This document shows positions 19,731 to 27,873 of a stretch of DNA of 28,704 bases, one piece after another; position 1 is the first letter of the stretch, and each line of letters begins with the position of its first letter. Source of the DNA: a virus; the IMG/VR virus record IMGVR_UViG_3300035179_000053, positions 1 through 28,704 of that record; one strand, written 5' to 3'. The position numbers and the translations under genes are program-made. Under the pieces are notes generated by a model that searched no databases, was not told the origin of the DNA, and was given only the letters and a program-made list of their open reading frames with translations.

Positions 19731-20846
19731 TTAATCCATTAAGCCCCATTTCTGACCAAAGGCTTTCTTTTTATCTATTATTGGTGGAACCCCACCTGGA
19801 GCCCCCCCTTCCCCTCCTCCCATTTGTTTAAATCTTTCCTGGAAGGCTCTTCCATCATTTGCCAACCAATCATCAAAATCCAGAGGGATCGTTACCTCAT
19901 TACGAAGGTAGGTCTCACCCATCATCTGAGCCTTTACCGCTTTATCTAATTCTAAACGATTCTGCGAGATTGCAGCACGTCTATCCTCAGCAAAAGCTTT
20001 TTGAGCAAGGGATAAGAGATCCTGTTGGGTCTTTGCTTGCCGAGCAAGATCAGCATTCTTTGAGATGCGAGTTTCTTGCCTCCTTCTAAGTTCAATCTGC
20101 CCCTCCATATAGGCTTTTTTAACCTTACCTTCTTCAGTTAATCTCTTTTCTCTTTCCCTTTGGATATAAGCAGCTTCTCCTTTTGCGGTGATCCCAGCTT
20201 CAATCTGTTGCTTTTTAAGTTGTCTGTCTTGAAGGTAATCCTCATAAGGTGCTCTTAATTCACCAAGGGCATTAAGGGCTTCCTCATGAGACTTTCCTTG
20301 CTGCTTTGCTTGGGTATATAGCCTTGAGGCAGACAGAACCATTTTTAACTGAGAAGGTTGTTCCTTTAAGAGATCCCTTATATCCTCATCAGTCAACCCA
20401 AATGATTTTAACTCTTTCACCTTTGATGGAGGCATCAAAGGAGGAAGTTCCTCTCTGGGGAAGGTGAAAGGTTCAATCTTTGGGATATAAACACCTTTCA
20501 CATCTCTCTTCCCAAACATACCTGTCATTGGTCTGGTGATCTCTTGAGCACCTGTTGGAAGAGGAAGGATAGGCTCCTCACCAGCACCAAACATTCCCCT
20601 AATCCAAGGAGCTTTATAAACACCATAAGCCTGGAAGAATCGATTGTAGAAATCTTTCTTCTCAGTCTCAGGAAGTTTCGAGACCATTGGTTGAAGTTCA
20701 GCAAGTTTAGCCAGAGCCTCTTGCTCCTGTCTCTGCTTCCTTGTCCCTTTTGGTTCGATAGCTTCAATCAGGGACTTAGTAAGAAAGGGACCAATATCAA
20801 GACCTGTATCAATTTGAAAGGTTGAACCGCTACTTCGTCTGGGCAT
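19731..20846 (-). CDS. putative internal virion protein with coiled coils, 371 aa
   Basis: ATG 20846 has GGGGAGGATTAAAC upstream. Residues 1-70 are a helical N-terminal part. A Pro-rich linker (IEPFTFPREELPPLMPPS) follows, then about 150 residues of charged, Gln/Arg/Glu-rich helices (KQQIEAGITAKGEAAYIQRE...) expected to form coiled coils, and a Gly-rich tail. It lies between two other internal-type proteins and overlaps the upstream one by 17 nt. Function inferred only from position and composition. Confidence 0.55.
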   Translation of the reverse strand: MPRRSSGSTFQIDTGLDIGPFLTKSLIEAIEPKGTRKQRQEQEALAKLAELQPMVSKLPETEKKDFYNRFFQAYGVYKAPWIRGMFGAGEEPILPLPTGAQEITRPMTGMFGKRDVKGVYIPKIEPFTFPREELPPLMPPSKVKELKSFGLTDEDIRDLLKEQPSQLKMVLSASRLYTQAKQQGKSHEEALNALGELRAPYEDYLQDRQLKKQQIEAGITAKGEAAYIQREREKRLTEEGKVKKAYMEGQIELRRRQETRISKNADLARQAKTQQDLLSLAQKAFAEDRRAAISQNRLELDKAVKAQMMGETYLRNEVTIPLDFDDWLANDGRAFQERFKQMGGGEGGAPGGVPPIIDKKKAFGQKWGLMD

Positions 20847-21543
20847 GTTTAATCCTCCCCATCACCTTCCATAAGGTTGGCCAAAACTGTTTTGCAACCC
20901 ACCCCCTAATGGTGAATGATCTCTCCCCATACCACCATTTTGCGTATTCAGTTAGGGGTTGAGTCATTAGCTTTCTTACTATTTCTTTGAGAAGGATAGA
21001 CTTCTGCATTAGAGGTACAAGTAACCTTGCCATCCATCTATAACCTGGATCAACCAGTGTCCCAAGATAATGCTCATCTCGATATCGTCTGACAATTCGA
21101 GTAAGCTCTCCCTCTCCTGCAATGAAGATGAAACAGCATCCAACCGAAGTCCCCCCACCTCCACTTGTCTCTGTTCCACTTGCAACAGTAGGGGCTGCTG
21201 TGGTGTAAGCTTGAAGTGCCTCCGCCGCTTGTTGCCAGATTGCTTGGGGGATCTTTGCCATCGCACCAACTGCTGTCCCACCCAACCCTGAGATCGCTTT
21301 CGCTTTAGCTGGGGCTGTCATCCCTTTTGTTCCTGAGATAGCTTGTCTCTGCTGGGCAGTCTCTCTCATCGCAGCTTCACCTGTTGTCTGTTGAAGCATC
21401 CTTGCAATAGGGGAGTTAAGGTTGCCAGAATAGATATCCTGAATTGAAGAGAGAAATTTCCCAGCAGCCTCCTGCTGCCCTGGGAGCCAGGTTTCACGAA
21501 AGACTGGGGTACTCTTTGTTTTCTTGGTATGGCCGAAGCTCAT
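20830..21543 (-). CDS. putative internal virion protein with CFI-type C-terminal domain
   Basis: The protein has 237 aa, with an AAAAAGGAGGAATCAAA ribosome site. The N-terminal 125 residues are Ala/Gln/Gly-rich helices like podovirus internal core proteins. From residue about 133 comes GCCFIFIAGEGELTRIVRRYRDE, then GYRWMARLLVPLMQKS and a Trp-rich end. I recall this Cys-Cys-Phe-Ile module at the end of varied phage internal proteins, but I know no assigned function. The abrupt change between halves suggests two domains with separate histories. Confidence 0.55.
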   Translation of the reverse strand: MSFGHTKKTKSTPVFRETWLPGQQEAAGKFLSSIQDIYSGNLNSPIARMLQQTTGEAAMRETAQQRQAISGTKGMTAPAKAKAISGLGGTAVGAMAKIPQAIWQQAAEALQAYTTAAPTVASGTETSGGGGTSVGCCFIFIAGEGELTRIVRRYRDEHYLGTLVDPGYRWMARLLVPLMQKSILLKEIVRKLMTQPLTEYAKWWYGERSFTIRGWVAKQFWPTLWKVMGRIKHAQTK

Positions 21544-21962
21544 TTTGATTCCTCCTTTTTCTCCTTCTCTAACTGTTTAGACATAAGGACTCTCTCAGTC
21601 TTAAATCCATATTTCTCAAAGACACGAGGGTCGGGTCTGCTAAGACCAAAGAGTTTCTTAACATTTCTCTCTCTCATCTCCTTTTCAAGAAAATCAAGGA
21701 GCAATGGAGTAACAGCTTGTAAAGGAGAGAAAAGCTGAGAGATGTAAAATTCTCTCTGGTTTAATAAACTCCCACAAATATAGCCAACGATTCTTCCTTC
21801 ATCCTTCCCAATAATCACGAAGATATTTGGATTGGTGAAGGAGGCTGTAACCTCATTCAACTGTTGCCAGTAAGGGACTTTGGCTCTCTCTGAGAATACC
21901 CTTATAAGGGGGATGAGATGTTCGAAGTCCTGATCGGATTCTAAATAGGTGATCTCTTGCAT
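21540..21962 (-). CDS. GNAT-type N-acetyltransferase, 140 aa
   Basis: An N-terminal helix pair is followed by NIFVIIGKDEGRIVGYICGSL, the beta2-beta4 pattern of GNAT folds. A platform region then precedes LFGLSRPDPRVFEKYGFKTERVLMSKQL, the usual C-terminal YGF-type motif. The acetyl-CoA loop (Q/RxxGxG/A) is not obvious, so the motif may be degenerate. Length is near the family minimum. It lies between fibre and internal-protein genes; a virion or host protein could be the substrate. The start has only a weak ribosome site and is probably coupled to the mini-gene upstream. Confidence 0.65.
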   Translation of the reverse strand: MQEITYLESDQDFEHLIPLIRVFSERAKVPYWQQLNEVTASFTNPNIFVIIGKDEGRIVGYICGSLLNQREFYISQLFSPLQAVTPLLLDFLEKEMRERNVKKLFGLSRPDPRVFEKYGFKTERVLMSKQLEKEKKEESK

Positions 21963-21974
21963 CTTATTATGCTG

Positions 21975-22061
21975 TCATTGCGCCAGTTCGACCAGCTTCA
22001 TAGGAGGAAGTTGTACAGCTGGAACCTTTCCAGTTTCATCTAAAGTTGCATGTTTTGGCAT
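21975..22061 (-). CDS. 28-aa fibre-linker-like mini-gene
   Basis: ATG 22061 shares one base with the stop of the fibre gene (TAATG), and the frame runs 28 codons to TGA at 21975. The product contains ATLDETGKVPAVQLPP, which resembles the GKVPxxQLP linker seen at the start of many phage tail-fibre tips. It could be a small coupled peptide or the stump of a lost distal fibre gene. Confidence 0.4.
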   Translation of the reverse strand: MPKHATLDETGKVPAVQLPPMKLVELAQ

Positions 22062-22903
22062 TATGGTTTCACCGTTCCTAAATCTGTTGTAACTAAAGAC
22101 CCTATATCATCTATTGTTACTCTCCAATAGTGTGGGGTTCCTTGGGTATCCTTTAATACTAATCCTTTTGCTGCAAGGTCAATGATGAGATCATCAGTAG
22201 TATCAACTCCCTTTGTTGTTCGACTTGAAGCATTAAGACCAGCATATCCACTTACTGCATCCTTCTCTGATTCCTTTTGATACTGAGTATGGTCATCATC
22301 CAATAAGCCATCTAAGGCCAATCCATGATCAATCTTTCCTGCCTCGGCTCCTGTAGTCTGATGAGTATGGTCTGCACTCTCAAGGCGATATTGGGTGTGG
22401 TCATCATCAAGTAATCCTGTAAGAGCTCCATGATCAGTTCCTGTCCCTGCAGTCCCTAATGTACCAGTGACTAAGGTTGACTTAGCTGACTCGTTTCCAC
22501 TTTGATCAACAGAGGTAATCCAGAACCAATAAGCAGTCCCAGCAGTGATAGTGATGGAAGCATCCTCAGAGGCCTCTCCCTGATTAACGATGATCCTCGT
22601 TGTGTTGTAACCTGCTCTCTTGATAATCTTGGCAGAGGCAGGGGTGTTTGATGTATAAACATAGATATTATATCCCTCAACTCCAAGCCCTGATGCTGAT
22701 GCTGTCCATCCTACAACGAAGAAGTTTGGGGTGGCGACGAGGATGGTTTGGCCAGCTGGGGCGGAGGGGGCAGTGGTGTCCTTAGCGGTGGTAATGGTTG
22801 CAGCGGTGCTAAAAGCCCCCCACTTTCCAAAGACATTTTTTGCTCTTACCTGTATGGTATAGAGGGTATTTGCTTTTAAGATTTCAATAATTCGAGTTCC
22901 CAC
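22061..22903 (-). CDS. tail-fibre protein, distal part (starts in mid FN3 domain), 280 aa
   Basis: The start is GTG 22903, directly after the stop codon of the 353-aa gene and in its frame. Residues 1-40 (ILKANTLYTIQVRAKNVFG...) are the C-terminal half of a fibronectin type III domain whose N-terminal half ends the gene at 23967. Residues about 44-148 are a second, complete FN3-like domain. Two DHG...LLDDDHTQY repeats follow (158-172, 193-208), a motif common in phage fibres, and then a beta-rich tip. Only GGAGAA some 12 bases upstream could serve as a ribosome site. It probably descends from one longer fibre gene. Confidence 0.65.
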   Translation of the reverse strand: MGTRIIEILKANTLYTIQVRAKNVFGKWGAFSTAATITTAKDTTAPSAPAGQTILVATPNFFVVGWTASASGLGVEGYNIYVYTSNTPASAKIIKRAGYNTTRIIVNQGEASEDASITITAGTAYWFWITSVDQSGNESAKSTLVTGTLGTAGTGTDHGALTGLLDDDHTQYRLESADHTHQTTGAEAGKIDHGLALDGLLDDDHTQYQKESEKDAVSGYAGLNASSRTTKGVDTTDDLIIDLAAKGLVLKDTQGTPHYWRVTIDDIGSLVTTDLGTVKP

Positions 22904-23965
22904 TTAGGATGTTAATTCTCCTGTTGTTTTTAATCTTTTTTGAACTACTCCCATACCACTTTTATTAATACCAATATAAAGATAATCACCTAATTGAGTT
23001 ATTCCACACCAAGCAGAATATCCAGATAAGGCAGTTTTCTTCCATATCAGGTTTCCACTTAAATCAATCCCCAATACAGTAGAACTGGATTCATAACTGA
23101 GTGCATAAACTCCATTATCATCTTTAATGCAATTATAATATGTAATGTTTGTTAATGCATCAGTATATTTCCAAGTCTGAGTCCAAGTTAAAGTGTCTAT
23201 CTTATGGATAGATGGATTCCACAAGCCAGCGTGATAGTAATAGCCACAAAGATATAAATCTGATCCTGAAATAACTCCTCTTGCAAAGTTACCTGGCTCA
23301 AAATTGTAAAGCCTGTCTGTTTCTGCTCCAGTACTCTTGGTAATATCTTCAATTGTCTTATAGCCTTTTGTAAGATAAACCTTGTTGACATTACAAATTA
23401 TTCCAATACCACCTAAGGTCGTTGGTCCAAGTCTCCAAACCTCAGAACCATCAGTGATAGCCACTCTAACTCTTTCAATTGCAGTTCCTGTATAACTCTC
23501 TTTTACCCCATAAACATCAGTAGTATCTATATCTATATCCCTCATCTCACAGTTATACGCTTGAAGAGGAAATTTATACTCCCAAACAAGAGACAAGTCA
23601 CTAATATTTAATTTTTGAATAACTGCTCTGTAATAATTTTCAGATGAATAAATGATAGTACCTGCTACATAAACGAACTGCCCATTTACACAAACTGCAA
23701 TCCAGTATCCCTTAGAATCAGCTACTGGTTCATACGTTGCTGTTGTAATGTTATCCCCAGAGAGTGAAATTTTAGAAATTGCTGCCTTATAATAACTTCC
23801 ATAAGATTGAGCTCCAACAGCATATAAGTTACTTGCATCAAGAGTCAGATCCAATATAGTATGCTGGATTGTAGGAAAAGGTGCACCTGGATAGCAAAGT
23901 AGCCCTTTGTATGTTGATCGTTTGGTTGTACCTCCTGTATAACAGGCAAAACTTTTAACTGGCAT
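22904..23965 (-). CDS. propeller-like repeat protein inserted in fibre gene, 353 aa
   Basis: ATG 23965 follows the previous TAA after one base. The product is a series of about 45-residue units ending in patterns such as AAISKISLSG, VIQKLNISDLSLVWEY, VAITDGSEVWRL, IHKIDTLTWTQTWKY and LGIDLSGNLIWKK, which is typical of a beta-propeller of the PQQ/Trp type. It may be a receptor-binding or fibre-associated protein. The DNA is AT-rich (two 60-base samples at 23101 and 23581 have 15 and 16 G+C, against 27 at 24001 and 38 at 22741), so it was probably acquired. It interrupts an FN3 domain. Confidence 0.65.
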   Translation of the reverse strand: MPVKSFACYTGGTTKRSTYKGLLCYPGAPFPTIQHTILDLTLDASNLYAVGAQSYGSYYKAAISKISLSGDNITTATYEPVADSKGYWIAVCVNGQFVYVAGTIIYSSENYYRAVIQKLNISDLSLVWEYKFPLQAYNCEMRDIDIDTTDVYGVKESYTGTAIERVRVAITDGSEVWRLGPTTLGGIGIICNVNKVYLTKGYKTIEDITKSTGAETDRLYNFEPGNFARGVISGSDLYLCGYYYHAGLWNPSIHKIDTLTWTQTWKYTDALTNITYYNCIKDDNGVYALSYESSSTVLGIDLSGNLIWKKTALSGYSAWCGITQLGDYLYIGINKSGMGVVQKRLKTTGELTS

Positions 23966-23966
23966 T

Positions 23967-24524
23967 TTATTCTGTCCAGGTCACCTCATAAAGATCAACC
24001 AACTCACTCGTTGCATTATCAGTCCAATCAACTCGGACTCTTGCCATCTGCTCACCAGTTATAGGATCAACGAACATTGTAAGATTGGTCAAGACTACTC
24101 CAGTAACCTGTGAAGGGACTGGAGCAGCAGCACTTGTCACTATGATGGTGTAAGACCATTCTGATTTTACCAGCGAAGGCCCAATCGCTAACACCCCTAA
24201 CTCATACTCTGTTACAAAATAGAGATTGGGGATTTTGGTCTCATTCTCAACACTAAACCAGGTTGACCATTTATAGGTGCCACGTTTTCGATATCTCCAG
24301 ACGTAGAGGAGAGCATCTTTAATAAGAAGGCAATGAAGGTAGATGAAAGCATAGTTAAGCTCAGCCCCTGTTGAAGAAGAATCGATGTGAGGGCGATCTA
24401 AAACTGTTCCCCCACTCACCCATTTTTGGAGACTTCCAATCTTGTTATAGATATCCTCAAAGAGAGCATTGACGGTTGCTTCAGCAGGTTTATCAGGGAT
24501 TATGACTTTAAGGATGGGTTTCAT
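23967..24524 (-). CDS. tail-fibre protein, proximal part (ends in mid FN3 domain), 185 aa
   Basis: The start is coupled to the nozzle-like gene (ATGA). Residues 1-130 are an alpha/beta region with helix ATVNALFEDIYNKIGSLQKW and strands DALLYVWRYRKRGTYKWSTWF, likely the part that attaches to the tail. Residues 136-185 are the first half of an FN3 domain (VPSQVTGVVL, RVRVDWTDN, VDLYEVTWTE) and stop there. The second half lies 1066 bases downstream. It is probably a truncated descendant of a 465-aa fibre protein. Confidence 0.65.
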   Translation of the reverse strand: MKPILKVIIPDKPAEATVNALFEDIYNKIGSLQKWVSGGTVLDRPHIDSSSTGAELNYAFIYLHCLLIKDALLYVWRYRKRGTYKWSTWFSVENETKIPNLYFVTEYELGVLAIGPSLVKSEWSYTIIVTSAAAPVPSQVTGVVLTNLTMFVDPITGEQMARVRVDWTDNATSELVDLYEVTWTE

Positions 24525-27028
24525 AGAGGTATACCGATCGTCCTTGCATATTCAAACAGCGACCTGAATGCCCATCTTGTTGTTGCAAATATCCGCAAAC
24601 CAAGAAATGTTCCTGCATATCCTAATTCTGGAACAGAAATATCATCTCCAAACCTCTTATGTTCAGTAGAATCAATGGTAAGAGTCATATCTTTTGTTGA
24701 ATCTACTGTATCAAGATAAGGTTCAACAGTAAGAGTTACACTTGTCGAAGTTAATTTCTTTGCAAAGAGAAAGAATTTTGCATAATCTTTTCTAATCTCT
24801 GGCGATCCAAAGTCCCAATCTGAAGTTTGAATCCCATTGGTGATGGCTGCTCCAGCATCATCATCCCCTGAGAAACAATTATAAACAAATCCAGTGGTTG
24901 CATGACCAAGATGTAAGGTGTTAATTCCTGCAAGTTTTGCTGAGTACCCACATCTCGCTGGCCACCCAGAGATGACAATCCAAATCTGCTTTGGGATGTA
25001 GTAGGCAAGGATGAGAGTTGGAGACGTATCCCCTGTCTGTGGAATACCAACCAAAAGAAAATTATCATGGCATAGCATCCAACAGGTTTGGATGCAGGCA
25101 TCAGGGATAAGATCGAGATAGTTTTGCACAGATGAGAGACGATTGGGAGAAACCTCTCCAATGTTCTCAAAGAATGATCCATTGAAGCTAATCACCCTCT
25201 TTGCACCATCCAGAAAGTAAAATTCATTCTCTCCTACAGTAACAGCAAGAGGTCCAACTCCTCCATAGATACGAGAGAGGTTTCGAGGAGGGGTGGTAAG
25301 ATCATTTGGATCAAACTTCCAAAGTGAGCTTGATTTACCAACAAAGATGAAGTCCAAAGCTGAGATGATCCAATTAATCTTTCCTCCAAAGTTTGCTTCA
25401 ATCTCAAAGAAGTTATCGTGATCAAAGATATCAACACTTAATTCTTCTGAGATCATCACCCCACAGGGATAGGCAGTTCCATCAGGAGAGGTAAGATTTG
25501 CAATTATTACGGTCTTATCATGGATGGTAAGACATTTTGGGATGTAAGGTTGTCCCTCGATGATGTCTTGGAGATCTCCAAGATTGGCATCTGCGGTGTT
25601 ATCGGTGTAGGTGGTGGTGGTTCGATCATAGAGGGTGGTAAGTAGTCTCCACTCAGCAGATGTCCCTCCCAGCCTGTAAATCTTCTTGCTTGCAATCCGA
25701 GCAGAACCAGGGACAGGGATATTTGTCAGAGTAACTTTCTCTAAAACCACAATAACAGCATCAGAGATCACAGAAGGATCACTCTCCCATCCATCATTTG
25801 TAACAAAGGTAACTCGGTAGTAGTATGTTCCAGATGGAAGTCCAGCCACTGTTGAATCTGCTGTAGTAGGGCCAGCTTTCTCCAACCTAAGATAGTCAAC
25901 AATGATTTGAGCTTGAACTGCTGCAGCAGCATCAATGGAAATCTTCACACCTGTAATTGCGTTCCAGTTTGGAGCACCAACTGTTGTAAAAGCACTTTTT
26001 CTAATCTTAAACTCAAATGCAACATCAGGAGCAGAGGTTGCGGTCCATTCAGTCAAACTTGAGAGAATAATTCGATAGCAGGTGGTACTTCCACCATCAC
26101 CAATCTCTAAGGTACAGGAATCAAAGTTAGCATAAACACCTCGGATTAGAAAGAGACTGATATAATCATTGGTGCCAGAGGTTGAACCATCATCAAAGGT
26201 AGTAAGATTCTTTGATGCAAATGTTTTCACTGCTGTCATTACCAAACCAGCAGTTGTTAGGAAGGTGATGCATTGAGTCCCATAAACAAAGTTGACGGCG
26301 TTAGCAGTAGCAGTACCATTTACAAGAGCCCAATCTGAGACTAACTCAAAATCTTCAATCAGTTTATATTCTTTTGGAGAATCGATTCCAGCAGCGTAGG
26401 TTGTCTCTCCATACTTATACACTCTCATCTTATTAACTTGATCTATGATTAAAGCTTTGTCATCAAATTGAGCAATGGAGCAGAGCGTATTAGCGGAGAG
26501 TCCACTGTATCGCTCGGTGAGGGTTCCACCATTTCCAGAGTAAAGTTTCCCATAGGAGACAACGAGATCAAGGTCGATTGTTGTAGTTGGAGCATAATAA
26601 CCCATCCCAAAGATGCCAGCTGAGTCAGTCAACATTCTTATCCAGGTTATACCTGATCCATTTGAGGTAAAGGTGACAGCACCACCTCCGAGGGTGAGAG
26701 AAACCTGAAAAGTATTAGTTGCTGAAGAAATTATATAATAGAGGGTAGTTGAGGCTATCCCAGCAGGAAGGGTTGTTGCTGCAAGGTAGATTCTATCCCC
26801 ATCATTCAATCCATGAGAGGCTGAGGTAAAGACATCGGTGGTGTGATCAGCGGTGCAAGAGATTCCCGTTCGATAATGAGCCCACCCTGTACGGGTCTCA
26901 AGAGAGGTCTTCTCTGGGAGCATATTTTGGATGAGCTTGACAACCCCATCAGGGAGAAGAGTAGAATCGTCATAGGAGTTCATGCCAAGGATCTGTTTAG
27001 TCTTGCGAGGTTCAACTTTGGGGGCCAC
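24521..27028 (-). CDS. tail nozzle/hub-like protein, 835 aa
   Basis: GTG 27028 is chosen because AGGAGG ends 5 bases upstream; a GTG at 27046 has none. Numbered from GTG 27046, residues about 63-137 form an inserted small domain also present in the gene at the right edge. An FN3-like segment (GTYYYRVTFVTNDGWESDP) follows in the middle. After it come repeating strand units (FVGKSSSLWKF, NEFYFLDGAKRVISF, DNFLLVGIPQ, NTLHLGHATTGFVYN) like the beta-propeller of podovirus nozzle proteins (P22 gp10 or T7 gp12 type). It follows the adaptors in the operon, as nozzle genes do. Confidence 0.65.
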   Translation of the reverse strand: MAPKVEPRKTKQILGMNSYDDSTLLPDGVVKLIQNMLPEKTSLETRTGWAHYRTGISCTADHTTDVFTSASHGLNDGDRIYLAATTLPAGIASTTLYYIISSATNTFQVSLTLGGGAVTFTSNGSGITWIRMLTDSAGIFGMGYYAPTTTIDLDLVVSYGKLYSGNGGTLTERYSGLSANTLCSIAQFDDKALIIDQVNKMRVYKYGETTYAAGIDSPKEYKLIEDFELVSDWALVNGTATANAVNFVYGTQCITFLTTAGLVMTAVKTFASKNLTTFDDGSTSGTNDYISLFLIRGVYANFDSCTLEIGDGGSTTCYRIILSSLTEWTATSAPDVAFEFKIRKSAFTTVGAPNWNAITGVKISIDAAAAVQAQIIVDYLRLEKAGPTTADSTVAGLPSGTYYYRVTFVTNDGWESDPSVISDAVIVVLEKVTLTNIPVPGSARIASKKIYRLGGTSAEWRLLTTLYDRTTTTYTDNTADANLGDLQDIIEGQPYIPKCLTIHDKTVIIANLTSPDGTAYPCGVMISEELSVDIFDHDNFFEIEANFGGKINWIISALDFIFVGKSSSLWKFDPNDLTTPPRNLSRIYGGVGPLAVTVGENEFYFLDGAKRVISFNGSFFENIGEVSPNRLSSVQNYLDLIPDACIQTCWMLCHDNFLLVGIPQTGDTSPTLILAYYIPKQIWIVISGWPARCGYSAKLAGINTLHLGHATTGFVYNCFSGDDDAGAAITNGIQTSDWDFGSPEIRKDYAKFFLFAKKLTSTSVTLTVEPYLDTVDSTKDMTLTIDSTEHKRFGDDISVPELGYAGTFLGLRIFATTRWAFRSLFEYARTIGIPL

Positions 27029-27845
27029 CTTCACCTCCTGCACCACCCATCTTTAATCCCAATCCCGAACTGTACTCTGTAAGAAAAGCCATTGCTAAGG
27101 CTTGATCTTTTGCTTTCATCCCACACTTAAAACATCCATAAGAAACAAGATACTGATGTTTATTCCAAGAGAAATTTGGGGTGTCGGTGTCAACGTAGAG
27201 ACCTTCATCTAAGGCTGAATAGATTAGGGTGTAGGTCCCAGCTCCTCCACCTGCAGTGGTTGGAGTGTCATAGAGATTGAGGGTGAAAAGGGTAGAGAAT
27301 AACTCTCGGCATTTCCAATACACTGTACCATCTACTGGTTGGGTACTCCCTACAACAGTTGTCCAGACTGGTTCGGTTGAGGCATGAGATGTCCCTGCAG
27401 TTACACATTCATAAGAATACCCATTAGTGGTGATAGGGACACAGTACGTTTTGGCAATACTGCAAGTTGCAGGGAATATAACATAGGCAGTTGCTTTAAC
27501 CCAGATTGGCAGGGTGGCTGCTGCTTGAGTCATATAATAATTTAGAGGTAAACCTGTAATCTTATAAGTTCCTCCAACCTGAAAAGTTTCAATGGGATCA
27601 AGTGGGATTCCATTAAGATTGAGGATAGTTTTCATTGAGAGAAATTCAAGAGGAAGGGTATAGGTAGCAATGGTGGTTGCAACCGTGATGGAAAGAGTCT
27701 TCTCATAAACCCCTGCCTCAATGCACATATGCTTGATGCCATCGTTGATAAATCTATTAATGTCAGCGTCAGAGAAATAAGATGAGGCAGCGGTAGTCTC
27801 TGCAAGGATTCGTCTGATTTCAGTTCTGATCTCTAAAAGGTTCAT
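27012..27845 (-). CDS. head-tail adaptor protein with inserted beta domain, 277 aa
   Basis: ATG 27845 has AAAGGATACCG upstream. The N-terminus LLEIRTEIRRILAETTAASSYF then DADINRFINDGIKHM is the helical start typical of podovirus head-tail adaptor proteins (T7 gp11/P22 gp4-like). Residues about 113-180 (IWVKATAYVIFPATC; ECVTAGTSHASTEPVW; VDGTVYWKC) form an added beta-sandwich-like module seen in many environmental phage structural proteins. The C-terminal helix resumes the adaptor fold and ends Gly-rich. The 3' end overlaps the nozzle-like gene. Confidence 0.65.
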   Translation of the reverse strand: MNLLEIRTEIRRILAETTAASSYFSDADINRFINDGIKHMCIEAGVYEKTLSITVATTIATYTLPLEFLSMKTILNLNGIPLDPIETFQVGGTYKITGLPLNYYMTQAAATLPIWVKATAYVIFPATCSIAKTYCVPITTNGYSYECVTAGTSHASTEPVWTTVVGSTQPVDGTVYWKCRELFSTLFTLNLYDTPTTAGGGAGTYTLIYSALDEGLYVDTDTPNFSWNKHQYLVSYGCFKCGMKAKDQALAMAFLTEYSSGLGLKMGGAGGEGGPQS

Positions 27846-27856
27846 CGGTATCCTTT

Positions 27857-27873
27857 AGGTCGAAAGGTGACCT
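27857..27873. repeat. 6-5-6 hairpin motif, copy 3
   Basis: AGGTCG-AAAGG-TGACCT keeps the layout of the copies at 1311 and 11075, with one G-T wobble, and is followed on the plus strand by TTACTCA (copy 1: ATACTCA). It lies in the 28-base gap between two minus-strand adaptor genes, just before the ribosome site AAAGGATACCG. Relative to the genes it is reversed, so if it acts as RNA only the stem matters. Confidence 0.5.

Noticed and set aside
22904-23965. Intein or group I intron in the fibre gene
   Set aside because: No intein splice motifs or homing-endonuclease motif in the 353-aa product. The ORF has its own start and stop, and intron-type borders are not visible.
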